A stretch of 64,000 nt of DNA from Symbiodinium natans (GCA_905221605.1 CAJNDS010002383.1:107501-171500), one strand, 5' to 3'. Shown: positions 10,226 to 22,906, numbered from the stretch's first letter. Notes: generated by a model from the sequence alone, not told the origin. Numbers and translations: made by a program.

Positions 10226-10939
10226 TCACCTCCGTCTCGGCCCTTGGCACCAGCACCTCTTGCAGTCTGCTTTTGCGGGCGCTGCGTAGTCTTTATGCCC
10301 CTTAGGTGCCCCGGAAGCAGTCGGGTCCTGGGCGGCTCTCTGCTCGGCTTGCGCTCTGAACTTCTCGCCTTCCCGCACCAACTGCGAGAACTCAGAGAGC
10401 TTCGAGTCCACTGTAGTGTCCCTCTCATGGTCGGTCGTCTCAATTCTCTCCATTGGCCTCCCTCTGCTTTCACCACCATCTGGGATCTGCTCCTGCGCAG
10501 ACAGTGTCTGAGAAGGCGAAGGCTTGACCTCCTCGTCCAGCAAAGGTGCATCGTCTGTCTCGTGGGGCTCGTCGTCCTTGCGCTCGGTACCATCCCCCGT
10601 GGCAGCACGCAAGGTCTCCGTGCCCTCATGTTCCTTCGAAGCCGGTGGGGCAGCAGACTTTTTATCCCGCCGGCGCTGGCGCTTCAGCTTGCGACGATCT
10701 GCGCGAGACTGTCTCAACCTTTGCACCAGCTCGTCAGTGGTATCCTGACCATCTGAAGTTTCTGGCACAGCTGCGCGCGGGATGGGCGGGGCGGGGGTGG
10801 CAGCAACGGGCCTCAGCACCGTTGATGCCACCGCCGCAGCGACCGCCGCCACCGTGCGCTGTGGTGCGTGCGCGAGGCACGCCGCCTGGACTGCCGCCGC
10901 CACGAGGGCAGCTCCATCGCTCGACGGCATTTTGCCCAT
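10226..10939 (-). CDS. Ala-rich/basic coiled protein, likely retroposed (LINE ORF1-like or recycled host mRNA)
   Basis: This is an uninterrupted 237-codon frame starting ATG at 10939 (a second ATG is at codon 4). Residues 10-45 are Ala-rich (ALVAAAVQAACLAHAPQRTV and following), predicted helical. Residues 60-100 form a strongly basic stretch (KLKRQRRRDKK), then an acidic Ser/Glu/Asp-rich linker and a final Gln/Glu/Lys segment, ending in a Cys/Arg-rich tail. No enzyme domain is visible. The layout resembles the small basic ORF1-type proteins that accompany LINEs, but I do not recognise it firmly. A spliced-leader relic 152 nt upstream and the absence of introns support origin from a processed, trans-spliced mRNA. 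Confidence 0.6.
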   Translation of the reverse strand: MGKMPSSDGAALVAAAVQAACLAHAPQRTVAAVAAAVASTVLRPVAATPAPPIPRAAVPETSDGQDTTDELVQRLRQSRADRRKLKRQRRRDKKSAAPPASKEHEGTETLRAATGDGTERKDDEPHETDDAPLLDEEVKPSPSQTLSAQEQIPDGGESRGRPMERIETTDHERDTTVDSKLSEFSQLVREGEKFRAQAEQRAAQDPTASGAPKGHKDYAAPAKADCKRCWCQGPRRR

Positions 10940-11090
10940 CTGGCAGTGTACCTAGAAAAGTGGGGGCTCTACACTGCACAGCAATCGCTTGGGCCTTGTG
11001 AAATAGCTAAGTACCACTTGGAGCGGTGACATAGCTAGCAGACGATTCTGGTACACAGGGTCACGCGATACCGACTGAGAGCTGGCGCTG

Positions 11091-11111
11091 CTTGAGCCAA
11101 AATGGCTACGG
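11091..11111 (-). other. Dinoflagellate spliced-leader (DinoSL) relic
   Basis: The minus strand reads CCGTAGCC through GGCTCAAG with every one of 21 positions matching the conserved dinoflagellate spliced leader after its variable first base. The next bases (CAGCGCC) are not a GT donor, so this is not an SL RNA gene. It is best read as a leader copied into DNA from a trans-spliced mRNA. It lies 5' of the ORF at 10226-10939 on the same strand. The leader's first CC overlaps the end of the adjoining telomere-like array, a possible microhomology junction. Confidence 0.93.
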
Positions 11112-11162
11112 GTTTAGGGTTTAGGGTTTAGGGTTTAGGGTTTAGGGTTTAGGGTTTAGGGC
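11110..11162. repeat. TTTAGGG array joined to the SL relic
   Basis: About seven G-rich units (+ strand) start exactly where the minus-strand spliced leader begins. Confidence 0.95.
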
Positions 11163-12090
11163 TCTCTCTCGCTGTGTGTCTCTCTCTGTCTCAGTCAGCG
11201 GAGAGCTCGAAGGAATGCGGCTCTGAGCCACAGGCTGGCTCTATCGAGTTGGAGGGTGCCACCGGAGATTGTTTCGCCTAAAGTGGCTCAGGGGTCATGA
11301 CAAATTGCGAACTTAGTCGAAGTGACTTGGTGCGCGCCATGCAATACAAGGTAAGGGAACAGATTCCTCTAGGAGAGCTGCTCTGCTTAGCTATTCTTTG
11401 GAGGCTTGAGTGTCCACTCACTCAAAGGCAATATCTGAGGTCGCGTCAAGCGCAAGGCGCAAGGATGACATTGGACTCGGAACCTACATTTCTCCTTTTG
11501 AAGTTCCAGGTGCTCGGATTCAGCAAGCAGGTTGCAAAGTCCGTAGGGCCCTAATCGATCCTTACACCGGAGCCGCACCCATCCCCCTTACAATCATCTG
11601 TACACATCTGTAAACTCCCAACCCCCACCCCCTCCAGAAACAAAGTGACCCTCGACCTGCACAGCTGCACCATTTTGGGAAGTTTTGGGACAATGTCTGG
11701 CCTAGCCGAGAACTGAGGAGCAGACCCCAAGAGACAGCTTCAAGCTTCCTTGTCTGCTGTACCTAGGCACTCCAGTCCCAGTTAAACTTGCAAAGCCCTC
11801 AAGACACGAAGCGACAGTTGAACCTGAACATACCAGAACAAAATAGAAAACAAGCCCCAGTATCCATTTCACAGCCCACCCCCTCTCTCTCACATCACAT
11901 CGTGCGGCTTGAGGCCCAAAGCACGAAAGAACTCACTTGGCAATTGCTTCACGTAATTGTCCGAAGCCCCGAACATCTCCGAAGCCGCCTTTCCCCTTGG
12001 TCTGTGTCTCACAGAGCACCCCTGAGCCGAGTGCTTGCTGCGAGTGAGTGGGGCGCCGGCCTTGCTCGTGGCAGTCCAGTCCAAATATTG
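11163..12090. other. No gene recognised
   Basis: Starts with a short CT-rich run (CTCTCTC, TCTCTCTCTGTCTC) and continues as unique sequence with only short open frames. Confidence 0.5.
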
Positions 12091-12147
12091 ACCCTCAACC
12101 CTAAACCACGAACCCTAAACCCTAAACCCTAAACCCTAAACCCTAGA
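12091..12147. repeat. CCCTAAA array
   Basis: About seven C-rich units with two point variants (ACCACGAACCC and CCCTAGACCC). Confidence 0.9.
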
Positions 12148-15113
12148 CCCAGAAGGCACAAATGCAGGCTGAGCACCGCCAGAACAGAATCGCCAAGCTG
12201 ACTTGCGATCGCATGCTACTTTAGCAAGGAACTCCTTGATTCGCAGGTGGCAAAACAAGCCCCCGCAGAGAAGTGCAGCTTCTGGGTCGCTCGCCCACTT
12301 GCCGTCTACAAGATCGGCACCTTTCAGCGAACTTTCACGGGGCATGGAGCTGGGAGTTGGAACTGCGTTCAATCGAGGTCGGCATGAGACCTTGAACCTC
12401 TCGGGTTTATACACCGACCTACAACTGCGAACTTCACAGCTGAAAAGACACCCCGAATAAATGCTGTCCCCGGAATCACGTGCAAGGCAAAGGGGCTCAA
12501 CGAAAGTACGACTTCAGTTCAGCTCCGGCGGGGGGGGGGGGGGGGGGCAGCTTTGTGAGAGAGCTTTCGGCAACCCTCCGCGAGCGTGCTATTTGCGAAG
12601 ACCTGACCGGGCAGTAGACTCACTCGTCTTGGCCCTCGGATCAAAACTCCCATGCAACAGGAAACTCAGATTCTTAAAACAAATATCTTCTCGACCTTTA
12701 CGCAAACCTGTCGTCTTTGATCCTCAGTTTGAGTTCTGAATACATTTGAAAGTTCCACCGGGTGTCGAAAATGTTAGCACTTGCTGGTGGGACCCTTGCG
12801 ATGCACGTGTAAACCTTACCCTGTCTATTCTTAGTACAGAATCCATTGGTGCGCCACAACTTCCGCGATTCCTGTCTTATGCAGTCGTAATTGCTTCGGT
12901 AGTCACGCGGTAGTCAGGCTACGCACATCAACGGCTTCAAAGTAAAATAAAGATGCAATTCTCTTACGGACAATGTCCGTGCATCAGCTTCACTGCTACG
13001 TAGAATTGGCTTTGCTCCTCCTTCTTGGCCAAGCGCCTGCTAGCACTAGTCCAGCATTGCAATCGCAAACATAAAGGTGCCCGAGACTTCCGCACCACGG
13101 GTAAAAGATATCTTCTGTTCTTAGCAAAGAAGAACAAAAAAAACAGCTTTCAAATGAATCAAAAGAAGACAGTGCTTCTTCCTCGTACTGCAAAGAAAAT
13201 CTAGATCACCCTCTTGTTTCCTTCGTTTCTAACTAAATGGGAATGGTTGACAATGAAAGGCATGTGGAGAGACAGCATGAAAGGAAATACCCGGGCCCTC
13301 TTACCTGTACTAAGAAATAAGGAGTTCACCTCGATTCCCAAAGATAAAGAAGGGAACAGCTCTTGTTTGTTGAATGTCAAATAAGGCCCCCATCTTTACA
13401 AGAAGAACTCCTAGGCGTTGAAGAAGTTCCTGTTCTGATGTCGTTGCGAACATTCTCGGATTTCAGAGTACTTGTTCTTCAAGCAGGGTCTCGAAACCAT
13501 GTTGACCAACACGAGGGGTTGGCTCTGAACCCCAAAGTGGGACGTAGCTGTGTTACCCCGGGCGTCAAGCATCAGTAGTCCTAACTACAACCTCCACATG
13601 GGTCTTTCTTTATTTTTACTAGAATAGAATACCTCAAACCGATCCCCCAAGAAAGATACCCCTATTTGGGGAAACCCCCACATAAGAGTTCGAACGAAAA
13701 ATGAGCCCAGAACGGTCGGAAGTGCCGGATCCCTGGGACGACGCCTGCACTCGGAACAAGGCTTCACTCACACACGTGTGGATTGGCGTGCGTGCTAGAA
13801 CAGAATAGCATCACCGGCCGCAATCTTCAACCACATGTCATCCAAAAACATCCCTGCTGCATATTGTTCGAAGCCTGGTAAAACCCAAGGCATCAGGTGA
13901 GACAACGAAGCTCGGTATGTGGGCCTATGGGCTTCTGCTGCGCAGTGATGTACAGCGATTCTGCTTGCAAAATTTAGGCAGCCTCTGGCAAGCCGCGCTA
14001 GCAAGTTTGCAGGTCTATGCAAAGTGAGCTGCGCCCAAAAAGCCCTGGAACAGCAAAGGGAGATGTTGAACCTCCGCATCCGAAGCACTACTCTAGAGGC
14101 AACTAGACCGTCGGTTTGCGCGGAGTCTGACTCTTCATTACGCACAGGGCTTTGAAGGAATTAGATGTGGGTGTGTCAGCAGAGTTAAACCGCATGGAGT
14201 TTAGCCCGAGCTGCAACACTTTGCTTCTAATCCGTCTTTTGGCTGCAAGCAGATTCGCCACATGTTTGGCTTAAAGAAGAGCCGTCTCTTCAGCCCCCTA
14301 GATCTGGCTGCCTTTGACGCGATCATGTTGGAGTCATGTTCTTCCGACGCCTCGCGGAGGTAAGTACGCAGCCAAAAGGTGGACATTCCGATGAGATTCA
14401 TCATGTTCATGTTCATACTAGCTGCCCCTGCACGTCAGACTGCAACCCACCGGTTGCTCAAGTCCGTCATAGCTGCCCTTAACATGATCAAACCCTTGTA
14501 CATCAGAAGGCTTCCTTGTGTGTGTACACACCGATGGCTTGACTAGAGGCGTGCAAGTTGCTATATCTAGTTTCAATTGGGAAGCAAGCGAGAAACACCC
14601 CTCGCTCTTCCAGCAAACTTTCGTGGCCGAGTCCGCACACTCAGAGTTTCTCATGACCGACACAAGTAAGTGAACAAATCAGAAATCACCCTCTGACATC
14701 CTGGGCCAGGTTGAATCCATTGCGAAGCTCAGGAGCAAGGACTGATTCACCCGTGTAGAGGCAGCTGCACCAACATGTGAACTGCCTGAACCCCGACCCT
14801 CGAATGACCAAGCCCCAGATGCCACCGATAATTTCAAGATTGCAACAGAGGGCCAGCATGGGGCTAGAAACGTGGTCTGTCGTGTGCCCCTATAAAAGCT
14901 GCAGAACCCTAGACAGCAAGCACCCAGCATGGTCATCTGGTAATCACCGACGTCTATGTAGCGGCAAGCATCTACTTTTCCAAGAGCCAAGGAGGTGAAG
15001 CACGTTTTGGGTGGTGAACTCACAAGCATGAGTATACCCCACTCTCATCCAGTTGCAACAGGAAGACTACAAGAGCATTGCGCCTCATGTCCATTCGAAG
15101 AGAGGCCTTGGTG
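12148..15113. other. No gene recognised; G18 tract
   Basis: A G run occupies 12530-12547. Near 13652-13688 a minus-strand copy of the small TTTCC...AATAGGGGTA element (see 28131) is visible. Open frames are under 120 codons and unconvincing. Confidence 0.5.
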
Positions 15114-15140
15114 ACCCTAAACCCTAAACCCTAAACCCCC
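15114..15140. repeat. Short CCCTAAA array
   Basis: Nearly four C-rich units. Confidence 0.85.
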
Positions 15141-15263
15141 TTTGAAGGTCGGGCCTCGGATGCGAGGTGCTTCTGGCCTCTCCAGGGCTTCTGACGTCGG
15201 TTGAGGGGCCCCGGAAAATGTCGGCTTCAGCGACTCCAAGCCGATGCAACTGAAACCCATGGG

Positions 15264-15287
15264 ATTAGGGTTTAGGGTTTAGGGTTT
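15264..15287. repeat. Short TTTAGGG array
   Basis: Three G-rich units ending in a T7 run; opposite in orientation to the array 125 bp to the left. Confidence 0.85.
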
Positions 15288-15330
15288 TTTTCGCTCCCGC
15301 ATCGCTGGCCGAACCGCAGGCAGGGTTGAT

Positions 15331-15355
15331 GGGGTTTAGGGTTTAGGGTTTAGGG
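15331..15355. repeat. Short TTTAGGG array
   Basis: Three to four G-rich units. Confidence 0.85.
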
Positions 15356-18300
15356 CAACTCAAGCCCCTAAATATCCTGGGACCCTTCACTCACCCCGTG
15401 CGGAAGGAAAGTTGCATCTCAAAGAGTCCTAACCAACCTGACTATACGACAATACCAGAGCCTCGTTGAGACGAAGCTCTGGGGTGCGCAGCTTGTCAAA
15501 GAAACCGCTCTTTTGGACTTCAGAACAGGGGTTTCTCCGTGACATTCCGTGCCCTTATCGCCAAACACAACAGCTTCATGCATTGCTCTGTATTGCAAGC
15601 CATAGGCGACTGTCTTAACAGTCTTCGGCTCCAGAAAACAACAAGACCGCTTTGTTTTTGTGCACCTCCCTCAGTCGAAACCCGCTGCACAGAACAAGGC
15701 GCAACCCTAATCCGCCGCAAAGCGTTAGTTTTTCTTGGCTTGGAGAAGAGTCGAGCTAGTTTTGGCTGCTGTCGATCCAAACGCCTAAAATGTTTGTAGC
15801 GCCAACATGTGCCAACTAGTCAAGGAGACCTTTCTGAAGACACGGAGCTCTTTTCTCTGCGCCGCCGCCCCTGACTGTCTGGAGGCACCATGTCCGAGGA
15901 CTCCGAGGGCTCCTACACCTTGAAGCCGCGGGACTTCCTGCGGCCGCGGGACTTCTCGAACTTGCGGCCTGACAATGGAGCTTGTCTTCCTTCTTGTGAA
16001 GCTGCTGGACTTACCATTACGTTCACAGAGAATGCCCCGTGGCCCTGTGCCTGTCGGACTGAGAGACAACACAACAGTGCCGTTGTGAACCCAGTTTGAC
16101 CCTTCGAGCCCGAAGCACTGAACTCCATCACGGCCTTTGGAGCGGACATACGGAGCTGTCTTGGAGTTGGGCACTCCAGGTGCCTCGCCATGTGAGGGAG
16201 GGTTCAGAAAGTGAGCCAGGGAGAGACAAGAGACACAAGAGCGAGCGAGCAGCTTCCTTGACACCTATCTCAGCATGCGCTCTTTCAGGAATCATCAGTG
16301 CATGTCCACGGCTGGTTCGGTCAGAGCGCGCACTTGGGGGCTTGGGGGCCACGTCTCTTTCGGCATGTTTTTCTCCCTGGCGTCTCTTGGGTTTTCTGTT
16401 CAGGATCACGATCAGCTGACCCTTATGGGAGGGCATGTGTGCAAAGTATCACCTGGTGCCGTCTCACCCGAATGTTATTTTCGAGGCTTCACCCAGGTCA
16501 AGTGCGTGGCAACGAAGGGGCGTCCTTGTTCCAACTTGACCCGAGCAAGATCCCAAGCAAGACCCGAAAGCTTAGAACCACAAAGCTCGCTTTAACATGC
16601 TCTTTGTCCAGCTTCTTGATAGACTTTCTACGCTACGATATCGTGCTCCTAAGAGAGTGGTACAGAAGGATCTCAACAATCCCAGCCTTGCCGAAGTGAC
16701 GCTCCGCTTCGCGCCCTTTCACTGGGCCGCGCAGGAGGACGGTGCCCTTCCTTACCAGTGGTTTCTTTTGATTCGGCTTGGGCCATAAAGGCCTTGGGAT
16801 GTCTCTGGGGCTGTCGCTGCGGAGAAAGACCGTGCGCTCTCTTGGGGCTGCTGCTTCCAAGCAGATCCCCAAACTTTCAAACGAAGACAGAACACTGAAC
16901 AACTCATGCAAATACAGGCAGGGTTGAGGTGAAGCTACCCTCAACCACAAGGGAATTCGTGGGCGCACTAGTAGAACTCAGATTGATAAGACCGAAACAA
17001 AAAAAGACACTTCGATGAAAATCTGGTCTTCGTGGGGCAGCACAATTGCACATCAACAGTAGACGCTCCCCAAGTAGACGCAGTATTTCATAGCAGCAAC
17101 TCCACAAGAAGCCAACGCAACACTTGTGTGGCAGCTGGCATGTCTTGCGTATGCATGGATAAGAATTGTTCCGCCATTCCTGAATTAGACTAAGTAGACG
17201 CTGGCTTTCACAAGGTAGCGATCCAAGTGTCGTGATCTAGGTACATAATGGAGTGGGAGTTTGATAGTGGGGTGGGAGTGGAATGGAGTGGAGAGGCAGG
17301 GCGAGAGTCAGGAGTGGGTCGGTCATTGTCCAGTCGCAAACAAGTAACCTCTCACAAGAACAGATTCTGGTCTGAGAGCGAAGCCCTATGGCAAATCTAA
17401 ACCTCGGTTGACCTTGCACCCTGGCAAGCCGGGCTACCCAAGCGGGCTGCGCATAGCCAGGGTGTCGAAGGTAAGGCATTCCTTCAGTGGGAAGCGGGTT
17501 TTGGGATTCATGCGGCTCAAGGCTGTCCAACCAGCTTGGGATGTCGTTATCAGTTGCCCTCGTGTGCTCGTGTGAGCGTGCTCGTGCAAGTACTCTATAG
17601 GTAGGTTGGAGCGCATATATGCGGGTGGGCGCCCTTGCGCGCGCGAGGGCGCGCGCGGTGCCCGCCTACCTGCCTTACATGCAGGCGCCGCTAGCAGGCG
17701 TGGGTGCCTGTGCGTGCACGTGTGCGGTGCCCGCCTGGCCACCCGCACATGCATGCTTTCACTGAACAGTGTGTGAGCAGACGAGCTTTCAAGATTGTGT
17801 CGAGTTACATGCAAACACGCATGTTGCGTTGCATGCCGCCGCTGCCTAGTCGGCAGTCTCATGCTAGGGCTGAGCTGAATTCTGGGTCCACGCCAAGGCG
17901 CCCCGCCAGCCTTCAGAATGCGGGCGCGTGCGGTCTCCTGGAGCATTTGTGTTCTCTACAGAATGCAACAGGCGAAAAAACAGCATGAGTCACGCTTGTA
18001 ATTAGCCACACTTGGCTCTGGCATTGGCGCTTCAGTCTTAGGGTGTTGGAGGCTGTAGATAAGGCTTAGGTCTTAGGTGGTTGTCGGTTTTGTGCAAACA
18101 CAATACCGGCCCAGTGGCGGTGAAGCGGAGGGCGCAAACCTTGAGCTCCGGCACCTTTTGGCGCGGGTGCAAGGTTTGGGTGGCGACGGTGCATATTCAG
18201 GCATTCATGCCTAACACATTTGAAGCTTTCGAACGCTTTCGACTCTCATACTCGCGACGCAGACGCCGATTGGCCTATGTTCTTTCGGAATGGAAGGAGC

Positions 18301-19562
18301 TCGAAGAACACTCTCAGCTGAGAGCAACTTCTGCAGCACGCAGGGACGGTAAGTTCTAAGCACCGACCCTTAACTTCTGAGAATAGAACTCAGAAGCTGC
18401 AACATCTCATGAGCCGAATGCCCTTTGCACTCACTGGGCTGGTATTTTGTCCTATAGTGACTCCACTGGGTCATGCCAGGTATCAACAAGCAACTATCCT
18501 CAAACAAGTGCCCCCTTGGCCTCGTAGACCCGCTTGTCGTCCGTCACAGTGCCAACAACCACGGCAGTTTTGCCCTCCTGTCAGGAAAGAAAGTTGTTGG
18601 GTCGAAAGCATTGCCAGTTTGGGCAGACGTACGCTTGCCATAAAATCCACCAAAACCCATATTCCAGACCCCGGATCCAAACACGACAGCCTGGGGCCCT
18701 CGGCAATTCTGACTATTTTTGCCCGTCGTCCTTGCTACCCATGAACTTGATCAACTTGGAGAGGGAGAGCGGAGGGCGATTCCGACCAGACCTCAACTTT
18801 GCGGTTGATCTACAGTAGAACATGTCTACACATACCTTGAAAACATGGGCACTGAAGTTTCGACCTAGCAAGGCGGACCGGGAGGACTGGAAGTGGGAAT
18901 GAACATGCTGCGGGGTCGCAGGGTCGAACGACATGTGCATTTAACATAGCCTGCGTGGCGAAGACATTCATCCACCCGAACAAAAACAATTCTACTTCTG
19001 CTACAGGGTAGAGTCCTGGTGTGCTAGAAGTCTGCAGTGGAAGAGGCGAGGGAGTTTCTTCCCGACTGAGGTTAGTGGGTCAAAGTGTTGGTGTATACGG
19101 CTTCAGGTACTCATGCCCATGGTCACAGAGCGAAGCCCACACGCCCGGTTCGCGCTGTGTGTGGTGCATCCAAAGTCACACTGTAGCTTCAGGATTTCAG
19201 GACTGGTGGAAAGAGGGAGCCAGAGATGAGTAGATCCAGCAATCTGGCCGCGAGTGATCAGTTTCATAGAGCAGCCCTCAGACCCTCAGTGTTAATTCAT
19301 GCGACCTTCTGGAAGCATGAATCGGCCTGGAGCTTCCCTACATGGTTCTGCAGCGACGCCTAATGCACGCCAAGTAGCATGTTCAGCCGCTTGTAGATGA
19401 CCTTTCAAGCAGAGGGAATAAGACCCACTACTATTTGCTTAAGAATACCCTTATGAAGAATATTTACATTTTTGGGGGTTCTTAGACAATTGGTAGCCCA
19501 ATACGGGCAAAAAGTGCCAGCGACATGCTGCTCCTGTCTCGAGGCAGGGTAAGGCTTCGAAG
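15356..19562. other. No gene recognised; alternating-GC segment
   Basis: 17600-17745 is rich in GCGCGCGC and CGCCC...GGGCG inverted repeats. A + strand frame at 18081-18359 contains a basic Arg-rich helical stretch (SYSRRRRRLAYVLSEW) that could be an exon, but nothing else supports it. The rest is unique sequence with short open frames. Confidence 0.4.
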
Positions 19563-19616
19563 TAGGGTTTAGGGTGTCGCCGGGGCTTGGGGTTTAGGAT
19601 GGTTTAGGGCTTAGGG
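19563..19616. repeat. Degenerate TTTAGGG-like run
   Basis: Scattered TTTAGGG, TTTAGGATGG and CTTAGGG units separated by unique bases. Confidence 0.5.
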
Positions 19617-19852
19617 TGCCAGTCACGGCAGCAAAAACAACTTGCTGTGTTCTCCGCTCACACCTCAACTGGACTAAACTGCAGATTGAACAGTCCGGCA
19701 TGCCGGAAGCCTCCGAACATATGACCCCTCACACCTATAGGGCCCCCGGCCACACACCTCAAGGCACATTGCACCAAAGCGCCGGATCCATGATATCTGC
19801 TACGAGTACCACAGAGCCGCGTCAAGATGCGTCGAGATAATACGAAGTTTCT

Positions 19853-19883
19853 TAGGGTTTAGGGTTTAGGGTTAGGGTTTAGG
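19853..19883. repeat. TTTAGGG array with one TTAGGG unit
   Basis: Four G-rich units, one shortened to GTTAGGG. Confidence 0.85.
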
Positions 19884-22104
19884 CACCCGTTGCTCGCCTT
19901 GTTGAACTTCGAGTCGGTGCGGCGGGCCAGGAACTTGTACAGCTTGCATAGGAGCCTAGTTGAGATGCTTGGCCATTGCTTTCGGATCTTCTTAACTGGG
20001 AGGGTTTACAGAAGTCACTAAGCTTCGAGGGTTTCGGTGAAATCAAAAATTCCAGGTTTGAGGGGCTCACGCTTGAGCATGTTTCCGTGCTCACGCTGAA
20101 GCGGCCCGAGGCTCCAGTTTCTTTGTCGGAAAAAGTAGCAAAAGTAATTATCTGCATGTGTTCGACCGTGCCTCCTGCTCAATCAATGGCGTCCAAGCAT
20201 GCGGCAACTTCAAGACGCAGCTTAAAACGCCCTCAAGTTGAGTCCGGCGGCAGCAGGTATGGGTTGTCCGACTTGACCTCACGCTTCTTCACCTGCTGGG
20301 GGTTCGATTTACCTGGGTAGGGCTTTATGAATTCGGTTGACGAGGGGTTTAGGAAGTGGTATTGACCCATGACCCATGTGGCCTTTTGCCGCCCGCCAGC
20401 GACGATGTCGATGCCCATCTTTGCTGGGAAGGTGGCTTAGCGGCTCAGGGGCTGGCAGATCCGTGGACCAAATGGCTGCGGGCATGCTGGCGTGTACATG
20501 GCTCGTCGGGCCTTAACGCACCCCCGTAGAGCTGCCTGCGCAGCCCTTTGCCAACTGACGATGCTCAGGTTTTGCATTATTTGACAGGCGACATGCATGC
20601 TGGATCATCAAAACAAAGAGAGAACTTTCCACTCAGCCGCGAGTGCCTGCGATGCGGCACTCCATGCCCGGTCGCTTCAGCCTGGGCGTCTACAACCCTG
20701 CGTCTTTGGATCTCTGTCTCCAGGTTTCGGTGTCTCTGTACTGTCTGTCTGTCCGTGTGTCTGCCTGTCTGCCACTGCTTTTGCCTCTGCCTCTTTCTCG
20801 GTCTCTGTCTGCGTGGCTGGTCGCAAGGGGCTCCGATTTGGACAAAAAAGTGCCGAAGTCCATTTAGAGCCATGGACGAGAACCTTTTGGTTTGCATAGG
20901 AAAACTGATCGTTGTGGGCTTCGAAAGGGGCGGAAGGCTCCACTCAGGAAGCAGTTAGGTCCTGGGCGGAGGGGCTCTTCTCTACACTTAAACAACCAAA
21001 AAAACGGCAAAGCGACATCACCAGCCCATTCGACAAAATGAGCTACAGCAACGTTTCCCACAATGCCCTCTGACTAAAGTTCTACCACTTATGTGGTGAA
21101 CGCCCTACATCAGACTTCCCGAACCTCGCAACCACGTTGCTTCAATTCTAGGGTCGGGACGTGGCTGGATTCCGGAAAGGTGCCTGAGCCCAACTGTCAG
21201 GTCGGTCTTTTGCACAGACCCAACGGAGGAATCAAAGACTACGCTACATGTTTAAGACATGAAATGCGCTTGTCTGTGAAGCAGTGGGCCGGTACAGGGT
21301 TGGGATGCGCAAAAAGGAGTGCAAGGCTGTGGGGTTCTAGCTTTTCCATGACAACGGCTGCTTCAGTTGCAAACTCAAAGGGCCTCTGCTCACTCTCTCG
21401 CGCAGTTTAAAAGGAGCGCATACCCAAGCACGTTCACGACGGTTTGGTCTCTGACATTCAGACGCATGCAGACAAGATGTAAAGGCTCTACTGCTATAAT
21501 GCTATACCACTCTCACCCGCTACAGGCAAGGTAGTGTGGGGGTCGAGAGAGATCGGCTTGAAGAATAAAATCCGAAAACACTGTGAATTCTCAACTCCTT
21601 TCGCCTTAGAGGATGTTGCGCTGGTGGGGGCATCCCACCCCCCACCCCCCCCCACCCACCCCGATGTGGGGATTGACTTGGACCTCCGTTCTTGTCATTG
21701 GGGTGCGAGCATCCCAGCAGTTCCTAGCGTGAGCTTGGCAGCATTCGGGCCAAGGTGGCAGGGGGAACACAATCCGAACACATGTAGGACCAATGCAGAG
21801 TTCTGTGGGTCCCAAACATTCACAATCTGGAAAACTTGGGGGATGTGGCTGAGCTGTGTGGACCTTCTCCCAGTCGGCGGGGTTCAGGTTCAGGATTCCG
21901 TTATCCTTTGGGGAATGGCCGAAAAAACCGCGTACACCTGCAGAATGGCATCCTGCGGCCATGTAGAGTTTGGGTGTCGCAAAAGTCAGATCATGCAAAG
22001 CTGAGCCTCCTGCCAGGGCCGGGCCCTTATTGTTTGGCATCGGATCCTCCTTGGACGCACAACTGCTGCTTTTTTTGAAATGCTATAACGTCGAACCCTC
22101 CAAC
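19884..22104. other. No gene recognised
   Basis: Contains a CTGT-rich run at 20730-20815 and a C-rich run at 21640-21662. No open frame has a recognisable family. Confidence 0.5.
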
Positions 22105-22204
22105 GGGGGGGGGGGCGGGACGGGGGCGGGGAGGGACGGGCGGGGAGGGACGGGGGGGGGGAGGGCGGGGCAAGGTGTATACATGTACATATATATATAT
22201 ACAT
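22105..22204. repeat. G-rich tract followed by AT dinucleotide run
   Basis: 22105-22171 is repeated GGGACGGGG-type sequence with several runs of four or more G, able in principle to form G-quadruplexes. 22187-22202 is (AT)n. Confidence 0.85.
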
Positions 22205-22527
22205 CACCAGACTAACTCATTTATCCTCATCCCCTTTACCCTCGGGCTCTACATCCCAACTTGAAGCCACATGTTGATCTTGGCCGCTCCACATCCTAAA
22301 GGAGGTTCTAAGGCTGGGTTGCCAGGCCGGCTGCACTGGTGATGCCGGCTGGGATGCGCTTGTGGGCCCTGTGGCTTGAGGAGGTGGGGGGGAGGCTGCG
22401 CATGACACTAGGAACGATTCGATGATCTCTCTACGCGGAGGGCCCGAACACAACACTTCAACAAGAAGGGGATGTCTGCCCGGTTCGACGCCGCTCATGG
22501 ACCTCAACACAAATTCTCGGACACGCT

Positions 22528-22589
22528 AATTTGAGGCTGCAAAGCGAGTGCGCAACATGCCAATTTAAGGCTGCAAAGCGAGTGCGCAA
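22528..22589. repeat. Two-copy tandem repeat, 28-bp unit
   Basis: The two copies (22528-22555 and 22562-22589) share GGCTGCAAAGCGAGTGCGCA with one mismatch nearby. Confidence 0.85.
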
Positions 22590-22906
22590 TGGCTTGATCC
22601 AAGGCTTCTGCCATCCCGTTGCTCCGTTTCCAGCTGAAGCGTAGTTACATGCTTAGTGATGCCAGGCGAGCCTGCTGGCAGACCTGTTGACGGACTGGGG
22701 AGGTCCTGCGAGCTTGCGACCTGGGGCACGTGAAGATTGAATGGCTAGCTGTGGCACGTGCCCCTACAGGTTCAAAGCAAGTGCAACAGGCCGGATGCAC
22801 ATGAGCATGTCCAACAATTATGTTCAGCCTACATGCCGCTGACATCTGAAAGTCACCCCTGCATCTCCCAAGCTCCCGACCTACCTGGGACACATATTAC
22901 GCGAAC

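Noticed and set aside
9634-11013. Shared 16-mer GTGAAATAGCTAAGTA at 9634 and 10998, both near 5' ends of minus-strand ORFs
   Set aside because: About one such 16-base match is expected by chance in a window of this size, and no longer similarity surrounds it.
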